Of a stretch of 64,000 bases of DNA, positions 1-8,537 are shown one piece after another. How positions within the stretch are numbered: the first letter of the stretch is position 1; the number at the start of each line of letters is the position of its first letter. This stretch comes from JAXMAO01 sp046350375 (lineage in GTDB: Bacteria > Planctomycetota > Phycisphaerae > UBA1845 > UTPLA1). Both the position numbers and the translations under genes were made by a program. Location of the stretch: NCBI GenBank assembly GCA_046350375.1, contig JAXMAO010000010.1, positions 1-64,000 on the forward strand, written 5' to 3'. The notes under the pieces were generated by a model that had not been told where the DNA came from, searched no databases, and saw only the letters and a list, made by a program, of their open reading frames with translations.

Positions 1-1
1 G

Positions 2-487
2 CGGAGCGGGGTGATCGACCGGCTGCGGGGCCACCCGATGGCGCGGGCGGTGCGGGTCGACAAGCTGACGCTGGCGGCGCTCGAGGCGACGCTGGAGCTG
101 TACGCGACGCCGGGGCGGGCGGCCGGAGAGATTCCGGCGCTGGCGCGGTTGCTGGAAGGGGTGGAGTCGCTGGCGGGCCGGGCGGAGCAACTCTGCGCAG
201 CGCTGCGCGGTGCCTGCCCGGGCGAGTCATTTGACGTGGCGGAAGAGGTCAGCGAGGCGGGCGGCGGGGCGCTGCCGGGCTGGTCGTTGCCGACGCGCGT
301 GGTGCGCTGGCGTCCGCGGCAGGTTGCGGTGGCGGCGATGGCCGATCGACTGCGGCGCGGCGCGGTGCCGGTGGTGGCGCGGGTGCGCGACGACGCGCTG
401 CTGTTCGACGTGCGGACGCTGGGCGCGGACGAGCTGTCGCCGCTGGCGAGCGCGGTGCGCGCGGCGGCGCCGGGCGCGGTGGCGTAG
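2..487 (+). CDS. selA: L-seryl-tRNA(Sec) selenium transferase, C-terminal part
   Basis: The frame is open at the left edge, so only the last ~162 residues are present. SelA is a PLP enzyme that converts seryl-tRNA(Sec) to selenocysteinyl-tRNA(Sec) using selenophosphate. Recognition rests on the stretch GHPMARAVRVDKLTLAALEA near the start, typical of the SelA core just after the PLP region, followed by the usual C-terminal small domain that ends in a segment where most members have RDDALLFDVRTL-like sequence. The start lies outside the window. No selB or selD is visible here. The gene implies that the organism decodes UGA as selenocysteine, so an in-frame UGA elsewhere in the genome should not automatically be read as a stop. 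Confidence 0.85.
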   Translation, partial: RSGVIDRLRGHPMARAVRVDKLTLAALEATLELYATPGRAAGEIPALARLLEGVESLAGRAEQLCAALRGACPGESFDVAEEVSEAGGGALPGWSLPTRVVRWRPRQVAVAAMADRLRRGAVPVVARVRDDALLFDVRTLGADELSPLASAVRAAAPGAVA

Positions 488-538
488 TGCAGTGATGGCT
501 CGCAGTCCGGGGGCGTACGCGCAGGGAGGCCGGCGGCG

Positions 539-1945
539 TCAGGGGGCCGGCGGCGGTGCGTTGAGCAGGTAGATCTCGTGCTCGCACAGCACGACCAGCA
601 GGCCGTCGGCCCGCGGGACCATGCAGGTGATGCGTCCGGCGGTGTCGGGTGCGACCCAGACGTCGCCCCAGGGGACGATCGGATTGAGCGGGGCAAACGC
701 CAGGTGGACGATGCGCGAGGCCTGCGCGCCGAGCGGAATGATTCCGCTGCCGGAGGTGTTGTGCTGGTTGTAGAAGATGTGGCCTTCCAGGTCCGGGCCG
801 TAGGCGCCGCCGCGGATGATGACCAGGCTGGTCATGTCGGGCAGCGGCTTGGCGTTGCCGAAATCGAGGAACGGCTGGCGATAGAGGGGCAGCAGCGTGA
901 CGAGGTTCTCCCAGTCGGTGCCGGCCGAGCCGACCACGAGGGGGAAGCCGTAGTTGCCGCCGGCGGCGCCGGTGTTGAGCTCTTCGCCGACCAGCAGGCC
1001 GCGGTCGTCGAGGGTCATGCTGTTGTCCATGCTGTCCCAGTTGAAGGCGATGGAGGATCGCAGGCCGAGGCAGAAGGTGGTCTGGCCCGTCATCGGGTTG
1101 TCGGTGGGAATGCTGCCGTCGAACTCGACGCGGTGAATCTTGCCGGCGGGGTTGATGTCGAGCGGAATCTGGCCGCCGAGGCGGGTGTTCCAGTCGCCGT
1201 GCGAGAAGTAGAGCTTCTGGTCTGGCCCGACGCGACAGGGGCCCATGCCGTTGACGGCTGCGGGAAGGGGGAAGTTCGGATCGCTGGCGGGATAGTGGAA
1301 GAGCACGGTCTCGCCGTCGACGGTCGGACTGGGGAATGGGAAGGATGAGACGCGCGATTCCATCGCCTCGGAGATGTCGGTGGTGTCGCTGTCGGTCGAG
1401 CTGCGGACATAGGTGAGGAACATGCGGGCCGGGTCGACGCCCGTCGGCGTGAAGGCGATGCCGACGAGGCCGCGCTCACCGGTGTTGTTGACCGGGAGGT
1501 CGAGCACATCTTGAATGGTGGGGCTGGCGGAGTTGGGGTCGAAGCGGCGAACCTTGCCGGTGTTCTTCTCGCCGTAGTAGAGCATGCCGTCGGGGGCGAT
1601 GGCGCCCTGGAGCGGCGCTTCGCTGACACTGGCGAGCAGCGTGGCGGTCAGCGGCGGATTGACCGGGGCGGGCAGGACGACCTTGAGGAAGGCCTGCGGC
1701 CACGGTTCGCCGCTGAACTCGGTCGAAAACGGTTCCGGCAGCGGGTGGGTGAGAACCTGGACAAACAGGCCGATCGCGACGCCCCACGGTCCGCCGACGG
1801 GCGAGCCGAGCAGCGATGCGATGAGGTCGATCGGGCTACCGCCGCCGAGGCCGCCGAGCCCGCCCAGGGCCCCGCAGCCCGGCAGAGCGACGGCCAGCGA
1901 CAACAGACCCGCAGTCAGGACGACGAGAGTTCGAGACTTACGCAC
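539..1945 (-). CDS. Lipoprotein with glucose/sorbosone dehydrogenase-like beta-propeller
   Basis: 468 residues, GTG start at 1945 preceded by AAGGAG. The N-terminus is a lipoprotein signal with lipobox LPGC at about residues 21-24, then a Gly/Leu-rich spacer. From about residue 100 the sequence resembles the PQQ-type glucose/sorbosone dehydrogenase fold: EAPLQGAIAPDGMLYYGEK, GLVGIAFTP, then GPDQKLYFSHGDWN and GEELNTGAAGGNYGFP, the usual blade motifs of soluble aldose dehydrogenases (Yli/Asd type). Expected location is the outer membrane or periplasmic face. Catalytic activity cannot be concluded, because family members also include non-enzymatic propellers. It converges on selA with a 51-bp gap and is the only gene on its strand here. 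Confidence 0.7.
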   Translation of the reverse strand: MRKSRTLVVLTAGLLSLAVALPGCGALGGLGGLGGGSPIDLIASLLGSPVGGPWGVAIGLFVQVLTHPLPEPFSTEFSGEPWPQAFLKVVLPAPVNPPLTATLLASVSEAPLQGAIAPDGMLYYGEKNTGKVRRFDPNSASPTIQDVLDLPVNNTGERGLVGIAFTPTGVDPARMFLTYVRSSTDSDTTDISEAMESRVSSFPFPSPTVDGETVLFHYPASDPNFPLPAAVNGMGPCRVGPDQKLYFSHGDWNTRLGGQIPLDINPAGKIHRVEFDGSIPTDNPMTGQTTFCLGLRSSIAFNWDSMDNSMTLDDRGLLVGEELNTGAAGGNYGFPLVVGSAGTDWENLVTLLPLYRQPFLDFGNAKPLPDMTSLVIIRGGAYGPDLEGHIFYNQHNTSGSGIIPLGAQASRIVHLAFAPLNPIVPWGDVWVAPDTAGRITCMVPRADGLLVVLCEHEIYLLNAPPPAP

Positions 1946-2146
1946 AGCGGCGACTCCTTAAGGTAACGCGAGGCGACCGAGCCCGGATTCGGGTGTAGAT
2001 TCTGGTCGTGCGAGAGGCGATACGTTAGCGAGGTTGGCAGGGCGCCGCAAGCGTCGCAGTGTGCTGCGCGGCGACGAAGAGCGACGCGCAAGCGCTTGTG
2101 CCGCAAGGGGTCGGAGCGGCCCGCCTGCGGCCGCGAGGGAGATCGG

Positions 2147-3085
2147 GTGGCCGACTCATGTGAACTTTCTGTCATCGTTCCGCTTTACAACGAGGCCGGC
2201 AACGTCGTGCCGCTGTGGCGCGAGCTGCACGACGTGCTCGATGCATGGGGTGGCGACTATGAGCTGATCTTCGTCGACGACGGCAGCACGGACGACACGG
2301 TCGCGCGGCTGCGCGCGGCCGCGGGCGACGACGCGCGACTGGTCGTGGCGCGGCTGGAGCGCAACTCGGGACAGACCGCCGCGATGGCCGCCGGGTTCGA
2401 CCTCGCGCGCGGCCGAGTCTGGGTGCCGCTTGACGGCGACCGGCAGAACGACCCGGCCGAGATTCCGCGCATGATCGCACGGCTGGCGTTGGACGCCGAC
2501 CTGGTCTGCGGCTGGCGGCGCCGCCGGCAGGACGACGCGCTGCGCAGCTTCGTGTCGCGGGTCGCCAACCGGCTGATCGGGCGCGTGACCGGCGTGCGGC
2601 TGCACGACTACGGCTGCACGCTGAAGGCGTTCAAGGCGGAGTTCATTCGCGGCGAGCGGCTGTACGGCGAGATGCACCGCTTTCTGCCTGTGGTGGCGCG
2701 GATGCGCGGGGCGCGGATCGTCGAGATGGAGGTGAACCATCGGGCGCGCGTCGCCGGGCAGACCAAGTATGGACTGGGGCGGACTTTTCGGGTGGTGCTC
2801 GACCTGGTGCTGGTGCAATTTCTGACGAAGTATCGCGGGCGGGCGCTGCGGTTCTTCGGACCGTGGATCTGGGCGCTGGCGATCGGCGGCGGCGTGTCGG
2901 TGCTGGCGTCACTGGTGAGCCGGGCGGGCTGGGGCTGGTTTACGATCGGGGTGGTGCTTTCGGTGGGCGCGCTGCTGGCGTTGATGGTGGCGCTGTGCGC
3001 CGAGCTGCTGTGGCGGGTTTACTACGAGTCGCGCGACGCGCGGCCGTACCGCGTGGCGGAGGTGATCCGCGGCGGCGCGAAGTAG
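2147..3085 (+). CDS. Family 2 polyprenyl-phosphate glycosyltransferase (DPM1/GtrB-like)
   Basis: 312 residues with a GTG start at 2147, chosen because GAGGGAGA lies just upstream and the catalytic domain begins immediately (LSVIVPLYNEAGNV). The GT-A fold shows the nucleotide-sugar-binding FVDDGSTDDT and the metal-binding LDGDRQNDP. The conserved MEVNHRARVAGQTKYGLGR segment is typical of enzymes that load sugars onto dolichyl or undecaprenyl phosphate (ArnC, GtrB, DPM1). Two C-terminal transmembrane helices (WIWALAIGGGVSVLASLVS and the Leu/Val-rich segment ending near WRVYYESRD) anchor it in the inner membrane. The donor sugar cannot be read from sequence. It ends 10 bp from the convergent galT. 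Confidence 0.85.
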   Translation: MADSCELSVIVPLYNEAGNVVPLWRELHDVLDAWGGDYELIFVDDGSTDDTVARLRAAAGDDARLVVARLERNSGQTAAMAAGFDLARGRVWVPLDGDRQNDPAEIPRMIARLALDADLVCGWRRRRQDDALRSFVSRVANRLIGRVTGVRLHDYGCTLKAFKAEFIRGERLYGEMHRFLPVVARMRGARIVEMEVNHRARVAGQTKYGLGRTFRVVLDLVLVQFLTKYRGRALRFFGPWIWALAIGGGVSVLASLVSRAGWGWFTIGVVLSVGALLALMVALCAELLWRVYYESRDARPYRVAEVIRGGAK

Positions 3086-3095
3086 GCCGGCGCGC

Positions 3096-4145
3096 CTAGC
3101 TGGTGCGCAGCGTCTCGGCCGCCGTGTCCGGCGGAACGGCGTTGATGAACATGCCGCTGGACAGCTCGAAGCCGGCGATCCCTTCGCGGCGCGGGATGAT
3201 CCGCACCAGGCAGCGGTCGTGGTCGGCGGCGCGGAGCAGGCGCGGGCCGCTGTGGATGAGCACGTTGTGCGGCGCGTCGCCGAGCACGGCCCGCAGGCGC
3301 CGCAGGCAGTCGCACAGCAGGGTGCCGAGCAGCGGCAGCGACTCGTCGCTCAGCTCGCCATAGAACGGCACGGCCGCCCGCGGCACGATCCACATCTCGT
3401 AGGCCGCGATCGACGCCCAGGGCGCCAGCGCGACGAACTCGTCGTTTGCGGCGATGATCCGCCGGCCGCCGGCCAGCTCTTCCTCCAGCAGCACGTCGAA
3501 CAGCGAGCAGCCGTGCTCTTTCGTGAAGGCCTCGAGCCGGTCGAGCCGCGCGTGCACCGCGGGTGGCACCACGGCGGTGGCGAGCAGCTGCATGTGCGGA
3601 TGGGCGAGCGTGGCGCCGGCCGCGAGGCCGTGGTTCTTGAAGATCGACACCCAGCGGACGTCGCGCGCCTGCGAGAGCATGCGGAAGCGATTCCGCAGGG
3701 CGTCGAGGATCATCCGCGCCTGCGGCTCGGGCTGGTCGGCCAACGCGCGATCGTGGGCCGGCGACTCGACCAGCACCTCGTGCTGTCCGACGGCCGGCTG
3801 CTCGACCCGCAGCGGCCCGGGATTGGCCGGCGCAGTCGCGGGTGTCTTGGGGGCGAAGGCGATCGAGTCGGGGGTCGGCGGCTCGCGGGCGTCGAGGCGG
3901 ACGGCGGGGAACTTGTTGGGAAAGACGCGGACCGACCAGCCGGGGGCGTCGGGGCCGCTGCCGTCGAGCCGATAGGCGAGCAGCTCGCTGGGGGTGTGGC
4001 GCTCGTTGCCCGGGCAGAAGGGGCAGTGCGGGTCGTGGTCTGGCCGGGCGTCGGCCTCGATGCGGGCCGGTTTCGGCCGGTCGTCGCGCGGCGGGGCGAT
4101 GATGACCCACTCGCCGGTGATGGGGTTCTGTCGGAAGTCGGACAC
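3096..4145 (-). CDS. galT: Galactose-1-phosphate uridylyltransferase-type HIT protein
   Basis: 349 residues, GTG start at 4145 with GGAG upstream. The N-terminus FRQNPITGEWVIIAPPR and the zinc-type CPFCPGNE motif are characteristic of GalT. The active-site block reads AHPHMQLLATAVVPP, where the second His of HPH is expected to carry the UMP intermediate (E. coli has HPHGQ). The Leloir reaction swaps uridylyl between UDP-glucose and galactose-1-phosphate. Members with HPHxQ variants include ADP-glucose phosphorylases and other nucleotidyltransferases, so the exact sugar is less certain than the family. No galE or galK is adjacent. The gene stands alone between a convergent glycosyltransferase and an unrelated lipoprotein. 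Confidence 0.85.
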   Translation of the reverse strand: MSDFRQNPITGEWVIIAPPRDDRPKPARIEADARPDHDPHCPFCPGNERHTPSELLAYRLDGSGPDAPGWSVRVFPNKFPAVRLDAREPPTPDSIAFAPKTPATAPANPGPLRVEQPAVGQHEVLVESPAHDRALADQPEPQARMILDALRNRFRMLSQARDVRWVSIFKNHGLAAGATLAHPHMQLLATAVVPPAVHARLDRLEAFTKEHGCSLFDVLLEEELAGGRRIIAANDEFVALAPWASIAAYEMWIVPRAAVPFYGELSDESLPLLGTLLCDCLRRLRAVLGDAPHNVLIHSGPRLLRAADHDRCLVRIIPRREGIAGFELSSGMFINAVPPDTAAETLRTS

Positions 4146-4344
4146 GCATGGCTCCGGGTGTCTGGCCCGCGGACGAGATTACTCGGCGGCGGGAGAACGC
4201 GACAGGCCGGCACGCATGCGCGTTGGGGGCGCTGCGGGATTGTGCGTTGGCGGGCATGGGTTGTCGGCCCGCGGCGCTCAACGGCTCGGCTGGCGCGCTG
4301 CAGGGTCGGCGACGGTGTGTCACGGCGGCACGCACCCGACCGGC

Positions 4345-5541
4345 TCATGGCCCGGGGGTGATCGTCGTCGTCGCCGTGCTGCCTCCCAGGGTCGCGGTGA
4401 TGGTGGTGGGTGTGCTTGCGAGGCCGGTGATGCCCACTGATCCCTGGGTGCGATTGGCCGGAATGACGAGTGTTCCCGGCATGGACAACGCCGCGGGATT
4501 CGTCTGGGTGAGAGTGACCACGGTGTCCGCTGCAACCTGGGTATCGAGCTGGACGAAGAAGGCCCCCGCGCCGTTGACGCGTGGCGTCGGGCTGGCGGCG
4601 GCGCCCGCGATGACCGCGATATTGGTGACTTCGATTGTCGTGCCGCGAGATTGCCCGAATACGTTGAATGTCACGGTCGCGACACCCGGAGCCAGAGCGA
4701 CGAACGGTGCGAAGGTGGAGGAGGCTCCGTTGGCGACCGTTGCCGTGGACGGGACGGAGAGCATCGTGGGGGCGGAATTCGAGATGGAGACCGGCGCGTC
4801 TGCGGCTGCGAGCGCGCTCAGACTCAAGAAGATCGTCGCGCTCGCGCCGACCTGAAACTTGGATGAGAAACTCGAAACGCTCGTGATGAAGGGCGTCGCG
4901 ACCACGAACACCTGGGTCGAGAGACTCACGGAGCCGAGCGTGGCGGTGAGCGTCGTTCCACCCACCGCGACGCCGGTCACGGTGCCCGATCCCGAATTCG
5001 AGAACGCGGGAACGACGATGCTCGATGGAATCGTCGTGACCACGGAATTGGATTGCGTAAGTGTCACAGTGGTTGCGGTCGGCACGAGGATGTTCGTGCT
5101 GACCGTCACGGTGCCGACGGCCGAGACCTGAAGGGTGCTCGATGCGGAGAAGCCGCTCAACTGCACGCTCGTCGCGACTCGCCCGCTGGCGGTCATGCTG
5201 CTGCCGCCGAGCGTCGCGGTGAAGTTCGATGAGCCCGGGGCGACGGCGTTGTAGGGAACCTCGATCGTGTTGACGCCGGCGGGCACGGTGACCGACGAGG
5301 CGACCGTGGCGACCGCGGTGTCGCTTGAGGTCAGGCTGATGGTCGTATCGCGGGCGACCGGGTTGCTCAGCTCAATCCTCAGCCGGCCGGTGGACCCGAC
5401 GGCCCCGCCAGAGGCGAGGAGATTGATGATGAGATCGGGCAGGGCGCCCGTGCCGACTCCACAGCCCGATCCGCACTGCGAGATCGCGGCGAGGCCCATC
5501 AGCAGCAGCACGAATTGACGCCGAACGCGTAAAGAACGCAT
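4345..5541 (-). CDS. Lipoprotein made of four Ig-like repeats
   Basis: 398 residues. ATG at 5541 is preferred over an in-frame GTG three codons upstream, because AAGGAG sits 8 bases before the ATG and would abut the GTG. The signal sequence is followed by a Cys-rich lipobox region (QCGSGCG). The rest is four tandem units of about 85-95 residues, each with the pattern D-T-x-V-S/T-L-T-x-(S/T)-N ... V-P-A ... V-x-G-V-A-x-G ... T-L/I-T-A-T-L-G, an invasin/BIG2-like beta-sandwich plan. No enzymatic motif is seen. It is probably an outer-surface structural or adhesive protein. It starts about 400 bp from the divergent dehydrogenase gene. Confidence 0.7.
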   Translation of the reverse strand: MRSLRVRRQFVLLLMGLAAISQCGSGCGVGTGALPDLIINLLASGGAVGSTGRLRIELSNPVARDTTISLTSSDTAVATVASSVTVPAGVNTIEVPYNAVAPGSSNFTATLGGSSMTASGRVATSVQLSGFSASSTLQVSAVGTVTVSTNILVPTATTVTLTQSNSVVTTIPSSIVVPAFSNSGSGTVTGVAVGGTTLTATLGSVSLSTQVFVVATPFITSVSSFSSKFQVGASATIFLSLSALAAADAPVSISNSAPTMLSVPSTATVANGASSTFAPFVALAPGVATVTFNVFGQSRGTTIEVTNIAVIAGAAASPTPRVNGAGAFFVQLDTQVAADTVVTLTQTNPAALSMPGTLVIPANRTQGSVGITGLASTPTTITATLGGSTATTTITPGP

Positions 5542-5903
5542 GCTCCACACTCCTTCCGAGGGCTGTCGTCGCGAGGTTTCGCCCGATTGCCGCAGAGTCG
5601 CGTCTCAGCAGGGCTGGCCCGCGAGGACGGGGCGGCCGAACTGCGCGTCCGCGGGCAGGAGACGAAGCCAACATCATGCACGCGGACTGGGTGGGGTGTC
5701 AATCGCATCGCGTTCGCGGTGGCGTGGAGTGGATTGCTTTTCGACTCATCGTCGCATTGACGGCAGACTCGCCACGGTGGCCTTGACGTGACGGAGCGGG
5801 CGCGCAATCGGGCAATTTCTGCGCCGTCGATCTGGTCGCGCTCTCACGTGTGCTTGTGCACAGGCTGATCGCACCGCGCATTCCGCGCCGCCGGCGGGTG
5901 AGA

Positions 5904-5909
5904 TACAAT
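5904..5909 (+). promoter_or_regulatory. Possible -10 box before the 3-hydroxyacyl-CoA dehydrogenase gene
   Basis: TACAAT lies 26 bases before the ATG at 5936. There is no good TTGACA-like -35 at the proper distance. The call rests only on the hexamer and its position, within a roughly 395-bp interval (5542-5935) in which no gene is supported. Confidence 0.35.
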
Positions 5910-5935
5910 CTGGCCACTTGCGAGGAGGCACGCTC

Positions 5936-6799
5936 ATGGCGATCGAAGCGATCACGGTCATCGGCAGCGGCACGATGGGGCGCGGCATTGCACAGGTCGC
6001 CGCGACCAGCGGATTCAAGACCTTTCTGTGGGACGTGAACAGTGCCCAGGTGCGGGCCGCGACGGCGGAGATCGAGAAGAGCGCCGCCAAGCTACTCGAG
6101 AAGGGCAAGCTCTCGGCCGAGCAGGCGGGCGGCGCCAAATCGAACCTCACGGCGTGCGAGACGCTCGACGCGGTGCGGTGGCCTGACGTGGGGCTGGTGG
6201 TCGAGGCGATCTTCGAGGACCTGTCGGCCAAGACCGCGCTCTACGGTCAGCTGCGCGGCCGGCTGCGGGCGGACGCGATTCTCGCGTCGAACACCTCGAG
6301 CATCAGCATCACCAAGCTGGCGACGGCGACCGATCGGCCGGCGCGGTTCATCGGCATGCACTTTTTCAACCCGGTGCCGCTGATGGCGCTGGTCGAGGTG
6401 ATCCGCGGGCTGGCGACCGACGACGCGACCTGCGAGACGATCGAGTCGCTCGCCAAGCGAATGGGCAAGACGCCGCTGCGCTGCAACGACATGGCGGGGT
6501 TCGTCAGCAATCGCGTGCTGATGCCGATGATCAACGAGGCGATCTATGCGCTGATGGAAGGCGTGGCCGAGGCGAAGAGCATCGACGAGATCATGAAGCT
6601 GGGGTGCAACTTTCCGATGGGGCCGCTGACGCTGGCCGATTTCATCGGGCTGGACGTCTGCCTGAACATCATGGAAGTGCTGCATCGCGAGCTGGGCGAT
6701 CCGAAGTTCCGCCCCTGTCCGCTGTTGCGGAAGATGGTCGACGCGGGGCGGATGGGTCGCAAGAGCGGCCGCGGGTTCTACGACTACGCGGCCAGGTAG
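5936..6799 (+). CDS. hbd: 3-hydroxybutyryl-CoA / 3-hydroxyacyl-CoA dehydrogenase
   Basis: 287 residues; the ATG at 5936 has a strong GAGGAGG Shine-Dalgarno. The N-terminal Rossmann fold carries ITVIGSGTMGRGIAQVAA for NAD binding. Next come SNTSSISITKLA and FIGMHFFNPVPLMALVEVI, the signature of this family with its catalytic His (MHFFNP). The C-terminal domain shows NRVLMPMINEAIYALMEGVA and the closing KSGRGFYDY. Length matches stand-alone Hbd enzymes. It oxidises (S)-3-hydroxyacyl-CoA, or reduces acetoacetyl-CoA in butyryl-CoA synthesis. A separate enoyl-CoA hydratase gene 0.9 kb downstream on the same strand supports a shared pathway, although a PEP-CTERM gene lies between them. Confidence 0.92.
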   Translation: MAIEAITVIGSGTMGRGIAQVAATSGFKTFLWDVNSAQVRAATAEIEKSAAKLLEKGKLSAEQAGGAKSNLTACETLDAVRWPDVGLVVEAIFEDLSAKTALYGQLRGRLRADAILASNTSSISITKLATATDRPARFIGMHFFNPVPLMALVEVIRGLATDDATCETIESLAKRMGKTPLRCNDMAGFVSNRVLMPMINEAIYALMEGVAEAKSIDEIMKLGCNFPMGPLTLADFIGLDVCLNIMEVLHRELGDPKFRPCPLLRKMVDAGRMGRKSGRGFYDYAAR

Positions 6800-6883
6800 C
6801 CGCCGGGCGTATCATTTTCCGAGCGAATCTGGTAAGATACGTTTGAATCACCGTACCACGCATACTTGGGAGGGAGGCGGGCG

Positions 6884-7570
6884 ATGCGATCCTACAAGTG
6901 CGTCTGGGCGACGGGCATTGGATTGATCCTCGCGGGCGCGGCGCGCGGCGCGTCGATTGACGGCGCGGCGCTGCCGCGAACGCCGTCGGACGCGGCGCGA
7001 GCGCCCGCCGGGCAGTCCGCAGAAGGTCCGGCGGCGCTGGGATCGATCTCCGGGCCGAGCTTCACCATCAACATTGCCAACACGCCCAGCGTCGATCCGC
7101 TCTTCGACCCGGCGAACGCGGTGATCCTCTTCGATGCCTCGCTGGCCATTAACGGCATCTCCGGCCTGCCGGTCACGATGACCCATCTGGGCTGGAACAT
7201 CACGCTCGACACCAGCATTTGTCCGACGAGCTGGCTCTCGGATGCGCGGATTTACTTTGACGGCAATGTCTCGCCGGATCCGGATGGCATTGGCCCGATG
7301 CTGACCCCGGTGCCGATCAATTCGCCGGGCACCGGCTCAGGTTCCTCCGGCGGGCTGGTGACGCTGTCGTCACTGGGCATTCCAAACCTGTTGCTCTCCG
7401 ACGGCATGCTGCGGATCGAATTCTTCGAGTCGTTTGACGACTGCATCAACGCCGACGACGCCACCTACCACAGCACGCTCGAGGTCGGGTTCATGCCCGA
7501 GCCGGCGACCCTGCTGCTGCTGGGCATCGGCACGTCTGTCGTCCGCCGGCGCCGTGCCGGCACGGCATAG
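6884..7570 (+). CDS. PEP-CTERM sorting-domain protein
   Basis: 228 residues. ATG at 6884 follows GGGAGGGAGG, better placed than an in-frame ATG 18 bases upstream. An N-terminal signal peptide (about residues 1-23, ending AARGA) is followed by a beta-rich secreted region without recognised catalytic motif. The C-terminus is a complete PEP-CTERM sorting tail: PEPATLLLLGIGTSVV then RRRR. Such proteins are processed by exosortase and are linked to exopolysaccharide or surface display. No exosortase gene is in the window. It sits between hbd and an enoyl-CoA hydratase, apparently as its own transcription unit, with an 84-bp upstream gap. Confidence 0.8.
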   Translation: MRSYKCVWATGIGLILAGAARGASIDGAALPRTPSDAARAPAGQSAEGPAALGSISGPSFTINIANTPSVDPLFDPANAVILFDASLAINGISGLPVTMTHLGWNITLDTSICPTSWLSDARIYFDGNVSPDPDGIGPMLTPVPINSPGTGSGSSGGLVTLSSLGIPNLLLSDGMLRIEFFESFDDCINADDATYHSTLEVGFMPEPATLLLLGIGTSVVRRRRAGTA

Positions 7571-7723
7571 CGCCATTTCCTGCGACCGCAAGCGCGGGTC
7601 ACGCGGAGGGCGCCAGGCGCGGCGCGCGTGAATCCACCCCTTTCCGGCGGTATGCTCCATCGGCGGCCGGCGCGCGACGCGCCCGGGTCGCGAAGCCTGC
7701 GAGTCCACACTCACGAGGATCCG

Positions 7724-8500
7724 ATGAGCACGACCGTCGAACTTTCGCGCGGGGACGCGGGAATCGCCACGCTGACCTTCACCAGCCCCAAGGGCGTCAA
7801 CGTCATTTCGACGCCGTTCCTCGATCACCTTGAAGCCCAGCTCGCGGCGATCGAGCAGGATCCGGGCGTACGCGTCGTCATCGTCACCGGCGCGGGCAAG
7901 ACGTTTCTCGCCGGGGCGGATATCGCCGAGATGGCGGCCGCGCCGCCCGATGCCGGGCGGGCGTTCGCCGAGCGCGGCAAGCGTGCGTTCGACCGGCTGG
8001 CGGCACTGCCGGCGGTGACGATTGCGGCGATCAACGGCGCGGCGCTGGGCGGCGGGTGCGAGGCGGCGCTGGCGTGCGACCTGCGCATCATGAGCAGCAC
8101 GGCGAAGATCGGCATGCCCGAGGTGAAGCTCGGGCTGATTCCAGGCTGGGGCGGCACGCAGCGCTCGCTGTCGCTGCTGGGCGCGGCGCGGGCCAAGCGG
8201 CTGGTCTTCACCGGCGACGCGATCGACGCCGCGCTGGCGCGCGAGATCGGCCTGGTCAACGAGTCGGTCGAGCCGGATCAGCTTCTGCCGACCGCCCGGA
8301 AGCTGGCGACGCAGATCGTCACCGGCAACGGGCCGAACGCGGTCCGGGCCGCCAAGTGCGCCATGGCCGCAGCCGAGGCGGCGTGGCTGCGAACCGGCCA
8401 GGCGGCGGAGACGGAAGCCTTTGCGAGGGTCTTCGCCGGCGCCGAGGGGCGCGAAGGCTGCACGGCATTCCTCGAGAAGCGCAAGGCGCAGTGGGCCTGA
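7724..8500 (+). CDS. Enoyl-CoA hydratase/isomerase (crotonase family)
   Basis: 258 residues; ATG at 7724 with GAGG upstream, matching the family N-terminus, instead of a start 96 bases earlier. The crotonase oxyanion-hole motifs are visible: LAGADIAEMAA and AAINGAALGGGCEAALACD, followed by MPEVKLGLIPGWGGTQRS and LVFTGDAIDAALAREIGLVNE. The Glu equivalents of the rat hydratase catalytic pair appear in GGGCEAALA and in MPEVKLG, which favours hydratase chemistry. Length is standard for a monofunctional enzyme. It would hydrate trans-2-enoyl-CoA in beta-oxidation or the reverse butyryl-CoA route, together with the upstream dehydrogenase. Confidence 0.9.
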   Translation: MSTTVELSRGDAGIATLTFTSPKGVNVISTPFLDHLEAQLAAIEQDPGVRVVIVTGAGKTFLAGADIAEMAAAPPDAGRAFAERGKRAFDRLAALPAVTIAAINGAALGGGCEAALACDLRIMSSTAKIGMPEVKLGLIPGWGGTQRSLSLLGAARAKRLVFTGDAIDAALAREIGLVNESVEPDQLLPTARKLATQIVTGNGPNAVRAAKCAMAAAEAAWLRTGQAAETEAFARVFAGAEGREGCTAFLEKRKAQWA

Positions 8501-8516
8501 CGCCGTAAGGCGCGGG

Positions 8517-8522
8517 TATAAT
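8517..8522 (+). promoter_or_regulatory. -10 box before first Uma2 gene
   Basis: A perfect TATAAT lies 15 bases before the ATG at 8538, giving a leader of under 10 bases and no room for a Shine-Dalgarno sequence. The -35 region is poor. It also shows that the Uma2 gene has its own promoter just after the hydratase stop. Confidence 0.5.
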
Positions 8523-8537
8523 CGGAACAGATCGACC

